A DNA stretch of 16,935 bases from Candidatus Woesearchaeota archaeon (GCA_016203175.1 JACQNH010000019.1:1-16935), one strand, 5' to 3'. Positions 1 to 6,005 are shown, counted from the first letter of the stretch. Made by a program: numbers and translations. The notes: generated from the letters alone by a model not told the origin.

Positions 1-57
1 ACCTTCTTTATATTTCCTAATAGCAAACCATCTCATCTTTATCACGTCTCTTTCCAT
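1..57 (-). CDS. 5' end of an unidentified gene running off the left edge
   Basis: Only the first 19 codons are visible (begins MERDVIKMRWFAIRK). The ATG at 57-55 is chosen because a strong Shine-Dalgarno-like run, GGAGGA on the minus strand (77-82 in plus coordinates, pairing partner at 66-71), lies a few bases upstream. The other ATG just after that run reads into a stop within seven codons. A possible minus TATA box (GTTTATAATA, about 154-164) would give a leader of roughly 80 bases, unlike the leaderless genes around it. The product cannot be named from 19 residues. Confidence 0.45.
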   Translation of the reverse strand, partial: MERDVIKMRWFAIRKYKEG

Positions 58-62
58 GTTCT

Positions 63-105
63 CATTCCTCCTTTGTGGAGGACTTTAGTTGCTAAACAAC
101 TAATT
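63..105 (-). promoter_or_regulatory. Two tandem hairpins in the leader, one covering the ribosome binding site
   Basis: Plus-strand bases 85-103 form a 7-bp stem (TTAGTTG / CAACTAA) with a 5-base loop. Bases 66-82 form a 6-bp stem (TCCTCC / GGAGGA) with a 5-base loop. On the minus-strand RNA the second hairpin pairs the GGAGGA ribosome binding site of the left-edge gene with its own complement. This layout fits control of translation initiation by structure; the regulatory role is inferred. Confidence 0.4.
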
Positions 106-107
106 AA

Positions 108-251
108 GTGCATCTAATCAGGGTTAGAACACCTGAAAAAATGATCAGATGGTATTATAAACTAACTAAAAGAGGCAAGAAATTTGTTGAAGGTCTGTTA
201 GAGGTTATTAATTATGGATTAGTAAAAGAGAAGGAAAAGAAACAACAATAA
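108..251 (+). pseudogene. Fragment of a winged-helix protein C-terminus
   Basis: An open frame from GTG 108 or ATG 141 to TAA 249-251 reads as the last third of a winged-helix regulator: RTPEKMIRWYYKLTKRGKKF resembles the wing plus final helix of MarR/ArsR/PadR-like proteins. The preceding bases in another frame give LVAKQLIK, a plausible recognition helix, which suggests a frameshift near 105-110. No complete domain is present. It overlaps the presumed leader and promoter of the minus-strand gene on the left, so it may be a chance frame. Confidence 0.3.
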
Positions 252-258
252 TTATAAA
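251..258 (+). promoter_or_regulatory. TATA box of the isoaspartyl methyltransferase gene
   Basis: ATTATAAA is centred about 25 bases before the ATG at 281, which predicts transcription starting at or very near the start codon (leaderless). Confidence 0.55.
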
Positions 259-280
259 TCTGTTTTGTTTTTAATTTAAA

Positions 281-907
281 ATGCATATTAAAGATCAGTT
301 AGACGCTTTGATTGAAGAGTTAAGGTTTCATGATATAAATGAAGAAATATTAAATGCAATGAAGAAGATTAAAAGACATTTATTTGTTTTAATTAAATAT
401 AAATATGAAGCTTATGAAAATAGGGCTTTACCTTTAAATCATGGAAGTACAATTTCTCAGCCTTATACTGTAGGACTTATGTTACAGGAATTAGAATTAA
501 AGAAAGGTTTAAAGGTTTTAGAAGTTGGGACTGGAAGCGGATGGAATGCTGCTTTGATTGGTTATTTAGTTGGAAGTAAAGGTAGTGTTTATAGTACTGA
601 AGTATTGCCTAAAATTGCTGAATTTGCCAAAGAAAATATTAAAAAAAATGGTATAAAAAATGTTAGGATCTTTGTTTGCAATGTATTAAAGGAGCCTTTA
701 TTTAAAGATGTTAAATTTGATAGAATTGTTGTAACTGCTGGTGCTGAAGAATTTCCTGAAGAATTGTTAAAGATGCTAAAAAATAATGGGATATTGTTGT
801 GTCCTGTTGGAAAAGAAACTCAGGAAATGATAAAGGTAAGGAAGAAGAATGGTAAAATTATAAAGAAAAATTTAGGGGAATTTATTTTTGTTCCTTTAGA
901 AAGATAG
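281..907 (+). CDS. pcm: Protein-L-isoaspartate O-methyltransferase
   Basis: It transfers a methyl group from S-adenosylmethionine to L-isoaspartyl (and D-aspartyl) residues of damaged proteins, starting their repair in the cytoplasm. The family signature is clear: the substrate-side loop LPLNHGSTISQPYTVGLM (about residues 50-67), SAM motif I VLEVGTGSGWNAALI (about 79-93), motif II FDRIVVTAGAEEFP, then GILLCPVG and the closing LGEFIFVPL. The length of 208 residues is normal for the family. The ATG at 281 is supported by a TATA box about 25 bases upstream and lacks a ribosome binding site. It stands alone as a transcription unit; the next gene has its own TATA box. Confidence 0.93.
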   Translation: MHIKDQLDALIEELRFHDINEEILNAMKKIKRHLFVLIKYKYEAYENRALPLNHGSTISQPYTVGLMLQELELKKGLKVLEVGTGSGWNAALIGYLVGSKGSVYSTEVLPKIAEFAKENIKKNGIKNVRIFVCNVLKEPLFKDVKFDRIVVTAGAEEFPEELLKMLKNNGILLCPVGKETQEMIKVRKKNGKIIKKNLGEFIFVPLER

Positions 908-938
908 TTTTAAATAGTTTTGTAAATTGTTAAAATTA

Positions 939-1154
939 ATGAAAAAACATCACTTTTTTAAGATTTTGAATTTAGTTATGTTTTTATTAGTAATCTTAAT
1001 TTTAATTTTTTTTGCTCAGGCTAATAGTGAAGGTTATGTTATTAATGACCCCGATATTAAGGTTATGAAAGGCTACCAAGTAAATGACTTAAATGGCAAA
1101 ATTATTGAAGATTATACTACAGGGTCTTTTTGTAATGAAGAAATTACTGTTTAA
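939..1154 (+). CDS. Small membrane-anchored or secreted protein
   Basis: A 71-residue protein of unknown function. Residues about 8-28 form one hydrophobic helix (ILNLVMFLLVILILIFFAQA) after a basic KKHH start, so it is either a signal peptide with cleavage near AQANS or a membrane anchor with a roughly 43-residue exterior tail. The tail is acidic and has a single cysteine. ATG 939 is preferred over the TTG at 927 because a TATA box (TTTTAAATAG, 908-917) lies 26 bases before it, the same spacing as in the neighbours. Confidence 0.55.
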   Translation: MKKHHFFKILNLVMFLLVILILIFFAQANSEGYVINDPDIKVMKGYQVNDLNGKIIEDYTTGSFCNEEITV

Positions 1155-1169
1155 AGTTTAAGCATAATA

Positions 1170-1177
1170 TATATAAA
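1170..1177 (+). promoter_or_regulatory. TATA box of the glutaredoxin/NAD-kinase operon
   Basis: TATATAAA lies about 25 bases before ATG 1199; leaderless transcript predicted. Confidence 0.55.
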
Positions 1178-1198
1178 TATTGAAATTTTATTGTTTTT

Positions 1199-1453
1199 AT
1201 GGCTAAAAATATTGAAGTTAAAGTTTACTCAACACCTACATGTCCTTATTGTCATGATGCTAAAGAATTTTTAAAGAGTATTAAAGTAAGATATAAGGAT
1301 ATTAATGTTAGAGAGGATGAGAAGGCTGCAAAAGAAATGGTTGAGAAGTCTGGTCAATCAGGCGTTCCTGTTGTAGAAATTGGGGGTGATATTATTGTTG
1401 GGTTTGATAAAGAAGAAATCGAGAAATCTTTAAAAAAACATAAAATCATTTAA
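1199..1453 (+). CDS. Glutaredoxin-like (NrdH/Uxx-star type) thiol redox protein
   Basis: A small cytoplasmic thioredoxin-fold disulfide carrier of 84 residues. The CPYC redox pair is at C15 and C18 after strand VKVYSTPT; the cis-proline segment SGVPVVEIGG follows near residue 55, then IIVGFD and a final helix. This order is standard for single-domain glutaredoxin/NrdH proteins, which reduce disulfides of ribonucleotide reductase or other enzymes. The substrate cannot be told from sequence. It is followed after only four bases by a NAD-kinase-like gene, consistent with an operon that joins NADPH supply to thiol reduction, though that link is inferred. Confidence 0.85.
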   Translation: MAKNIEVKVYSTPTCPYCHDAKEFLKSIKVRYKDINVREDEKAAKEMVEKSGQSGVPVVEIGGDIIVGFDKEEIEKSLKKHKII

Positions 1454-1457
1454 TCTT

Positions 1458-2147
1458 ATGTGTAAAATCATAGTTGTTGGAAAAGAGAGTGGTTCTGTTA
1501 ATTATATTAAGAATTATTTTAAAAGAAATGGTTTTGAAATTGTTAAGAAAAATCCTGAATTTGTAATTTCTGTTGGAGGCGATGGAAGTTATTTTTATGC
1601 TGAAAGATTATATCCTGGAATACCAAAAATATTAGTAAGATACACTAGTAAGTGTTATCTATGCGAGAATTTAGGGATAGATAAGATTGTTAAAAATATT
1701 AAATCTGGAAAATTTAAAATTGTAAAAGATAATAAATTAGTTGCTCTTTTTAAAGGTAAAAATTTAATAGCTGTAAATGATGTTTGCATAAGAAATGTTA
1801 ATCCTATTTATGCTATAAGATTTTCTTTGTTTATAAATGGAAAATTAAAATATAAGGAAATTATTGGTGATGGGGTTGTTATAGCTACTACTTTTGGAAG
1901 TTCTGGTTACTTTAAATCTATAACTGGTAATACTTTTAAAAACGGTTTTGGGGTTGCTTTTAATAATCCTACTATTAAATTAAAACCATTATTTTTGAAG
2001 AATAAAGATAATGTTAAAGTTAAAATTTTTAGAGGAGATGCTCATTTAAGTGTTGATAATTATCCAAAGATTTTTAATGTTGGAAAGAATGAGAATGTTT
2101 TAATTAAGGTGCATAAAGAAAGTGCTAAATTAGTGAGGCTCAAATGA
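1458..2147 (+). CDS. NAD(+) kinase-like protein (ATP-NAD kinase family, short form)
   Basis: NAD kinases phosphorylate NAD to NADP, the cell's source of NADPH. Here the nucleotide-binding GGDGS motif is at residues 40-44, the AVNDV segment matches the family's conserved NE/ND strand, and GDGVVIATTFGSSGYF (about 138-153) matches the family block DGxxxSTPTGSTAY with substitutions. At 229 residues it is shorter than most bacterial enzymes (about 270-300) and lacks much of their N-terminal domain, as in other reduced genomes. The altered second block leaves some doubt about activity. It starts four bases after the glutaredoxin gene, and its TGA overlaps a downstream ATG. Confidence 0.8.
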   Translation: MCKIIVVGKESGSVNYIKNYFKRNGFEIVKKNPEFVISVGGDGSYFYAERLYPGIPKILVRYTSKCYLCENLGIDKIVKNIKSGKFKIVKDNKLVALFKGKNLIAVNDVCIRNVNPIYAIRFSLFINGKLKYKEIIGDGVVIATTFGSSGYFKSITGNTFKNGFGVAFNNPTIKLKPLFLKNKDNVKVKIFRGDAHLSVDNYPKIFNVGKNENVLIKVHKESAKLVRLK

Positions 2148-2209
2148 GTTTTTCTTTAAAAAGAAAACCTCGTAAAAGAAATTTTAAGAAAAATAATCTA
2201 AGATGGTAA
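2144..2209 (+). CDS. Possible 21-residue basic micro-protein
   Basis: ATG 2144 overlaps the NAD kinase stop in an ATGA, and the frame (starts MSFSLKRKPRKRNF) ends at a TAA that itself overlaps the start of the zinc-ribbon gene at 2203. Ten of 21 residues are Lys or Arg. The double overlap is what a translationally coupled micro-gene would show, but a frame this short may be chance spacer. Confidence 0.25.
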   Translation: MSFSLKRKPRKRNFKKNNLRW

Positions 2210-2427
2210 CAAAAAAAGTAAAATGTCCTAAATGTGGAAGTTTGGAGGCTGAAGAATTTAATTATTTAGGTGTTCTTTGTATTAGATGTTATGATTGTAA
2301 GTATGATGAAAGTGAGATTTATGATATAGAAATTACTGAGGATCATAAGGCGGGTGGAAAAGGTGGTGGAAGCCCTTATAAAAGAGGGGGGGGTAAAAGA
2401 AGTCAAAATATTGGGAAGAAGTATTAG
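2203..2427 (+). CDS. Zinc-ribbon protein with Gly/Lys/Arg-rich tail
   Basis: A 74-residue protein of unknown function. The N-terminal half is a zinc ribbon: CPKC near residues 9-12 and a second knuckle with Cys in CIRCYDCK near 27-33, folding around one metal as in transcription- and translation-associated ribbons. The tail (about 50-74) is disordered and basic with repeated GGG and KRGGG, suggesting nucleic-acid or ribosome contact. A run of eight G (2386-2393) encodes part of the tail. The start overlaps the end of the preceding micro-frame, so it probably belongs to the operon from 1199. Confidence 0.7.
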   Translation: MVTKKVKCPKCGSLEAEEFNYLGVLCIRCYDCKYDESEIYDIEITEDHKAGGKGGGSPYKRGGGKRSQNIGKKY

Positions 2428-2492
2428 TTTTGATATGTTACTATTTATAGAGAGCACGAAAGATTAATATATTAAGAAATTAATATCTTTAT

Positions 2493-2663
2493 ATGTTCAA
2501 TAATAAAAAAGGCGTAGTTTCTGTTGGGCAGACGGTTAAAGCGATAGGTTTTATAATAATTGCTATAGGTGGGGGATATGCCTCTCTAACGAAAGATTTT
2601 AGGGTAGGTTCGCTTCTTATCGCTATTGGTGCGTTAGTAATTGCAGTAGGTGAATTTTTATGA
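2493..2663 (+). CDS. Small two-helix membrane protein
   Basis: A 56-residue membrane protein of unknown function, beginning MFNNKKGVVSV. Two hydrophobic, glycine-rich segments (about residues 17-30, AIGFIIIAIGGGYA, and 38-55, VGSLLIAIGALVIAVG) are joined by a short polar loop, SLTKDFR. An AT-rich TATA-like box (TAATATATTA, 2465-2474) lies 24 bases upstream, so a leaderless mRNA is likely. Its TGA overlaps the ATG of the next gene. The glycine-rich helix pair recalls holin-like or small assembly proteins, but no family is recognised. Confidence 0.55.
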   Translation: MFNNKKGVVSVGQTVKAIGFIIIAIGGGYASLTKDFRVGSLLIAIGALVIAVGEFL

Positions 2664-2791
2664 TTGAAACTGTACAAATTTCTCAATTAATATTGAGCAT
2701 TAGTCTTTTTATTATAGCTCTTAAAAAAGATTTTAGTATAGCCACGATTATTATGGTTTTGTTATTTGTGACTCTTTATTTTATTAAATAA
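2660..2791 (+). CDS. Small two-helix membrane protein, coupled to the preceding one
   Basis: A 43-residue protein with two hydrophobic segments (LILSISLFIIAL and ATIIMVLLFVTLYFI) around the loop KKDFS. The loop and what follows match the upstream protein (LTKDFRVGSLLI versus LKKDFSIATIIM), and both genes share AAAGATTTTAG at this point, so the two are likely diverged halves of a duplication. The ATG overlaps the upstream stop (ATGA), which implies coupled translation and a shared complex. Confidence 0.5.
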   Translation: MIETVQISQLILSISLFIIALKKDFSIATIIMVLLFVTLYFIK

Positions 2792-2828
2792 TTGTATCTA
2801 AAATTATTTAGAATATTGGGAAGAAGTT

Positions 2829-3172
2829 TTAATTTGATTTGTATTCAGCTTTAATTTTTCCCTTTATAACTTCAAGATCTAGATGTTCTTTAAGTTTTAT
2901 AGCATCCTCTAAAGACATTTCAGCTGGGTAATATAATACATTATTTTAGCAATTTCATTTAGTTTCTCTTCGGGGATGTCTGCAATGGTAGTTAATGTAG
3001 TTTCTATATCTTCTTTTCTTTTTTCTATGTGATGACTAAAACCTTCTTTATCTTTTAGTGTTTTTATAACTTCATCATAATCTTTTTTTAGTCTTGAGAT
3101 CGTCTCTTCTAATTCAGGTATAGCTTCTTTTTTGAGAATGGTAATTCGTTGTTCAAATTCTCTTTTACTCAT
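2829..3172 (-). pseudogene. Coiled-coil protein gene with a one-base frameshift
   Basis: The intact 5' part (ATG 3172 to a TAG at 2909) encodes 87 residues, mostly heptad-rich helix (ISRLKKDYDEVIKTLKDKEG). Near 2944-2947 a run of four A on the coding strand needs a fifth to join a second open frame, giving NNVLYYPAEMSLEDAIKLKE and ending at TAA 2829-2831. The joined product would be about 114 residues, with the second half continuing the charged helix pattern. The start overlaps the stop of the pilin-like gene by eight bases. A sequencing error in the A run would explain it equally well. No family is recognised. Confidence 0.45.
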
Positions 3173-3284
3173 TCTTTTTGTACAATAGTTTTAATACACC
3201 CCTATAATAAAATCCTATGCTTAATACTAAAATGACTATAATTGCAATTATTATGAATATGGTTACTTGGCCTCTTTTTTGCAA
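3165..3284 (-). CDS. Pilin-like (class III signal) membrane peptide
   Basis: A 39-residue product, TTG start, whose N-terminus is KRGQVTIFIIIAIIVILV. A basic pair, then GQVT(I/V)F and a long hydrophobic helix, is the archaeal pilin-like signal that many DPANN surface proteins carry; a prepilin peptidase would cut after the glycine. Here only a short basic tail follows the helix (RGVLKLLYKKNE), so it is either a minimal pilin or a protein cut off after its anchor. It begins one base after the nucleotidyltransferase stop and overlaps the next gene, so the three minus-strand genes form one operon. Confidence 0.55.
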   Translation of the reverse strand: MQKRGQVTIFIIIAIIVILVLSIGFYYRGVLKLLYKKNE

Positions 3285-3285
3285 T

Positions 3286-3843
3286 TTAAACAAGTTCCTC
3301 ACCCCTGACTATCGGTAAAAGTTCATATTCTTGACTTTCATAATATATATTCCAAGTTTTCAAAAAATCCATAAATCTATTTTTCAATTCTATTGGGGCT
3401 AAAATAACAGATCTTGCTAAATACTCTCCTTTATCACCCAAAACTTTTTTTATTCCTCTTTCAAATTGCACTTTTTGTACATTAGATAATCTCTTTAAAG
3501 AATATTTATACAAGACCATTGGCTTAATATTATAAATTTGAAATAAAAATTTATTATTGTTAATACTAAAACCTTCTTTTATTAGTGTTAACCATAAAGG
3601 TGAGTAAATTGATTCGATATCAATAATCTGAATATCAGTTTTTTCTTTTATTATTTCTTTTATTTTATTTTTAATTTCATTTAAATTTGACTTATTTTTT
3701 ATTACAATGGCAATATCTATATCTTTAGCAAAACCTCCCTTTACAAAAGATCCAAATAGAATAATATCTAAAATATTATCATTCAATAATCTTTTTAATT
3801 TTTTCTGGTAAATTGCTATCTCTGACAATCTTTCTAATACCAT
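3286..3843 (-). CDS. MNT-type nucleotidyltransferase, likely antitoxin of a HEPN-MNT pair
   Basis: A 185-residue protein whose first half is a minimal nucleotidyltransferase: GSFVKGGFAKDIDIAIVI carries the family motif GS-x8/9-D-x-D (about residues 31-48), and TDIQIIDIE supplies the third acidic strand. In HEPN-MNT toxin-antitoxin pairs such enzymes silence the HEPN ribonuclease by adding AMP to it. That context is present: the region just upstream on the same strand (3779-4127) is a decayed HEPN gene overlapping this start. The second half (about 100-185) is helical and not assigned. With its toxin broken it may be a relic or may act on another HEPN protein. Confidence 0.75.
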   Translation of the reverse strand: MVLERLSEIAIYQKKLKRLLNDNILDIILFGSFVKGGFAKDIDIAIVIKNKSNLNEIKNKIKEIIKEKTDIQIIDIESIYSPLWLTLIKEGFSINNNKFLFQIYNIKPMVLYKYSLKRLSNVQKVQFERGIKKVLGDKGEYLARSVILAPIELKNRFMDFLKTWNIYYESQEYELLPIVRGEELV

Positions 3844-4127
3844 TTTTAATTTCCTCGCTAGTTTCTTTTAATATAGGTTTTGAATAGACATCAGTATAGT
3901 GAGTAAAAATAACATCAACTATTTCATAAATTTTAATAAAATGCTATTCTAAAATCCTAAAGCGTTCATTATGATTTTTTGGCAGTTTTTTTAATTTACT
4001 GAATATTATTAAATCATATAATGTAAATAAAGCTTTAGCGAAGAGTATAGTTGCATTCTTATATCTTTCTTTACTCCTCATTAGCTCCAGTATATTCTTC
4101 AGCAAATGTCTTTTCTAGTTTTTCCAT
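3779..4127 (-). pseudogene. Decayed HEPN-domain gene
   Basis: ATG 4127 starts MEKLEKTFAEEY and runs into TAA at 4071-4073. One base out of phase, from 4081, the frame continues as MRSKERYKNATILFAKAL and KLPKNHNERFRILE, meets an in-frame TAG at 3944-3946, and goes on as HFIKIYEIVDVIFTHYTDVY to TGA at 3779-3781. The long helices, NHNERF and the closing YSKP segment are typical of small HEPN proteins in DPANN genomes. The TAG falls between R and H of a possible RX4-6H nuclease motif. Two independent lesions point to true decay, not a read error. A TATA box (ATTTATAAAC, minus, 4150-4159) lies 27 bases before 4127. Confidence 0.6.
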
Positions 4128-4253
4128 ACTCTTTATGTATTTTATTATGTTTATAAATGTTTTTATTTAACAAAATAGGATAAATTTAACTTATCTGTTA
4201 ATAAAAAATAAGGGTTCTTTGAGCCACAATATAGCAAGTTTTCTTACAAAAAG

Positions 4254-4263
4254 CTTTTAAAAC
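4254..4263 (+). promoter_or_regulatory. TATA box of the MinD-HPF-Pth2 operon
   Basis: CTTTTAAAAC is centred about 27 bases before ATG 4286. The 125-base gap also contains the divergent TATA box of the HEPN remnant at 4150-4159. Confidence 0.5.
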
Positions 4264-4285
4264 TAATAAACTATGATAAATAAAA

Positions 4286-5077
4286 ATGGGTAAAGTTATA
4301 GGTGTTATTTCAATAAAAGGAGGGGTTGGAAAGACTACTTTAGTTAGTAATTTAGGCGCTTCTTTGGCTAATGATTTTAATAAAAAAGTCTTGTTAATAG
4401 ATGCTAATTTTAATGCCCCGAATCTAGGCGCTCATTTGGGAGTTATTGGGGCTAAAAATAATTTACATACTGTTTTATTAGAGAAAAGTAATATTAGGGA
4501 GGCTATTTATGAACATGCTTATGGTTTTCATATTATGCCTGCTAGTGTAGATGCTTTGAAAGTTGACTATTTGAAATTGAAGGATTTAGTAAAGATTTTA
4601 AGAGATAAGTATGATGTTATTTTATTAGATTCAAGTCCTGCTTTGAACGATGAAATGTTGGCGGTTATTATTTCAAGTGATGAATTATTAGTTGTTAGTA
4701 CGCCAGATCATCCTACTTTATTGTGTACAATGAATGCTGTTAGGTTAGCTAAGAAAAAAGGGACTAATATTAATGGAATAATCTTGAATAAGGTTTTAGG
4801 AAAAAAATATGAGTTGAGCAAGGGGGAAATAGAAAGTATTGCTGATGCTGTTGTTATTGGAAATTTACCTTTTGATATTAGAATAATGAAGGGTTTAGCT
4901 GAATACAAACCAATGGTGTTGTTTAAACCTACATGTAGTTTAAGTAAGGGTTTTAGAAAGTTAGCGGGTAATTTAATTGATGAAGAGTATGAGGATAAAG
5001 GACTAATCAATAATTTAAGGGATTTTATTGTTAATGATGTTGAAAGAAGTTTAAGATTAATAGGTTTAGGAGATTAA
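4286..5077 (+). CDS. MinD/ParA-type P-loop ATPase
   Basis: A 263-residue ATPase of the SIMIBI class. The deviant Walker A is KGGVGKTT (K11 and K16 both present), switch I is the block VLLIDANFNAPNLG (about 35-48), and Walker B is DVILLDSSPA (about 112-121). The later strand TNINGIILNKV fits the base-recognition region of MinD proteins. MinD-type enzymes cycle on and off membranes with ATP to place division or other machinery. The C-terminal helix (NNLRDFIVNDVERSLRL) could act as a membrane-targeting helix, which is inferred. One base separates it from a membrane-anchored protein, a possible partner. Many archaeal MinD paralogues have unknown cargo. Confidence 0.87.
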   Translation: MGKVIGVISIKGGVGKTTLVSNLGASLANDFNKKVLLIDANFNAPNLGAHLGVIGAKNNLHTVLLEKSNIREAIYEHAYGFHIMPASVDALKVDYLKLKDLVKILRDKYDVILLDSSPALNDEMLAVIISSDELLVVSTPDHPTLLCTMNAVRLAKKKGTNINGIILNKVLGKKYELSKGEIESIADAVVIGNLPFDIRIMKGLAEYKPMVLFKPTCSLSKGFRKLAGNLIDEEYEDKGLINNLRDFIVNDVERSLRLIGLGD

Positions 5078-5078
5078 A

Positions 5079-5291
5079 ATGGGAAAAATCGTAATAACAA
5101 TTTTAATTTTGGTTATTTTAGGTTTATATTTCTTTACTGATCAGACTAAAAATGCTATAAATAAGATTACTGGTTATATTGTTAATGATGGAAAAGAAAA
5201 GATAAAGGATGTTGTTAAAGAAGAAATTAAAAATTTAAACACAACAGATATAAAAGAAAATATTAAAGAAATAGTTGAGGAGATAAAATGA
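5079..5291 (+). CDS. Membrane-anchored helical protein beside MinD
   Basis: A 70-residue protein with one N-terminal transmembrane helix (IVITILILVILGLYFF, about residues 4-19) and a charged Lys/Glu-rich amphipathic tail likely to be helical or coiled (IKDVVKEEIKNL, then IKENIKEIVEEI). It begins one base after the MinD stop and its TGA overlaps the next ATG, so all are co-translated. A single-pass anchor with an exposed helix is what a membrane adaptor for MinD would look like, but no family is recognised. Confidence 0.6.
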   Translation: MGKIVITILILVILGLYFFTDQTKNAINKITGYIVNDGKEKIKDVVKEEIKNLNTTDIKENIKEIVEEIK

Positions 5292-5614
5292 TAATTTTGT
5301 ATAAAGGATTACATGATTTGAATGAAGATGAAAAGCATTTGTTTGAGCAACTAACAACTCAAACATGTGAGAGATTTGAAAGTAAGTGGAGTAAAGTTTT
5401 AAAACCTGAAGTTGAGATTTCTGTACATATAAAAAAGCATAGTTCAGAAGGAAAAAGAATTAAGTATAGTGTACATGCTCATTTACCCTTGCCTAAAGCA
5501 AATTTAAGTGTGCATAATGATGATTGGGATATACACATATTGTTTAGGGAATTGTTTCAAAAATTAAATAATGAAGCTGAGAAATATTTTAAAGAGTATC
5601 ATGCAAGAAAATGA
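5288..5614 (+). CDS. Ribosome hibernation factor-like (HPF/RaiA fold) protein
   Basis: A 108-residue protein whose predicted layout is beta-alpha-beta-beta-beta-alpha: strand IILYKGL, helix NEDEKHLFEQLTTQTCERF, strands VEISVHIKK, IKYSVHAHLPLP and ANLSVHNDD, then helix LFRELFQKLNNEAEKYF. This order, and the stretch from ANLSVHNDD into a helix starting with an aromatic/acidic cap, match YfiA/HPF proteins, which block the small-subunit decoding centre in resting cells. The resemblance is by pattern, not close identity; a different RNA-binding alpha/beta protein is possible. It overlaps both neighbours by ATGA, and Pth2 downstream also acts in translation. Confidence 0.55.
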   Translation: MIILYKGLHDLNEDEKHLFEQLTTQTCERFESKWSKVLKPEVEISVHIKKHSSEGKRIKYSVHAHLPLPKANLSVHNDDWDIHILFRELFQKLNNEAEKYFKEYHARK

Positions 5615-5964
5615 AAAATTTTAATTATAAGCTGGTTATTTTGGTAAGAGAGAATTTAAAAATGTCTAAGGGGAAGATTGCAGTTCAATGCGGTCATGCT
5701 TGTGTTGATGCTGTTTTTAATTCTGATAGGAAAATTATTGATGAATGGAGAAAGGAAGGGATGAAAAAAGTTGTTTTGAAGGTTAAAGATTTAAAAGAAT
5801 TAATGAAATTTAAAGAATTAGCTGGGAAAAATGATTTGAAAGTTTCATTGATTAAAGATGCAGGTTTGACTGAATTTGAGAAGCCTGAAATAACCTGTTT
5901 GGGTATTGGGCCTGATAAAGAAGAAAAAATTGATAAAATTACTGGTGAATTAGAAACTCTTTGA
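5611..5964 (+). CDS. pth2: Peptidyl-tRNA hydrolase 2
   Basis: It cleaves the ester bond of peptidyl-tRNA that drops off ribosomes, recycling the tRNA. The archaeal/eukaryal Pth2 family is unrelated to bacterial Pth. The signature is plain: KMSKGKIAVQCGHAC (about residues 18-32), then WRKEGMKKVVLKVKD, the block LAGKNDLKVSLIKDAGLTE and the closing CLGIGPD. The length of 117 residues is normal. ATG 5611 overlaps the upstream stop. Last gene of the operon starting at 4286. Confidence 0.93.
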   Translation: MKNFNYKLVILVRENLKMSKGKIAVQCGHACVDAVFNSDRKIIDEWRKEGMKKVVLKVKDLKELMKFKELAGKNDLKVSLIKDAGLTEFEKPEITCLGIGPDKEEKIDKITGELETL

Positions 5965-5976
5965 TTATTCCATAAT

Positions 5977-5986
5977 CTTATATATG
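5977..5986 (+). promoter_or_regulatory. TATA box of the 261-residue orphan gene
   Basis: CTTATATATG is centred 25 bases before ATG 6006. Confidence 0.5.
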
Positions 5987-6005
5987 GGTATTTTAAGAAA
6001 GTTTT

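Larger units (their letters stand above)
2407..2840. repeat. Direct repeat pair flanking two small membrane genes
   Basis: The 16 bases AATATTGGGAAGAAGT occur at 2407-2422 and again at 2812-2827, followed in both copies by a similar but diverged stretch ending TTTGAT. Copy 1 is the 3' end of the zinc-ribbon gene; copy 2 lies beyond the second small membrane gene. The spacing suggests a partial duplication or an insertion between the copies. Confidence 0.5.

Noticed and set aside
927..938. Upstream TTG start for the small membrane protein
   Set aside because: ATG 939 fits the TATA spacing seen at the other genes better.
2266..2457. Minus-strand frame opposite the zinc-ribbon gene
   Set aside because: It is a shadow of a real gene with clear zinc-binding cysteines and has no promoter or ribosome binding site.
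2489..2686. Minus-strand frame opposite the first small membrane gene
   Set aside because: The plus strand has a start behind a TATA box, an ATGA overlap and TM helices; the minus frame has no upstream signals.
4708..5010. Minus-strand frame inside the MinD gene
   Set aside because: It lies wholly within a well-defined ATPase gene.
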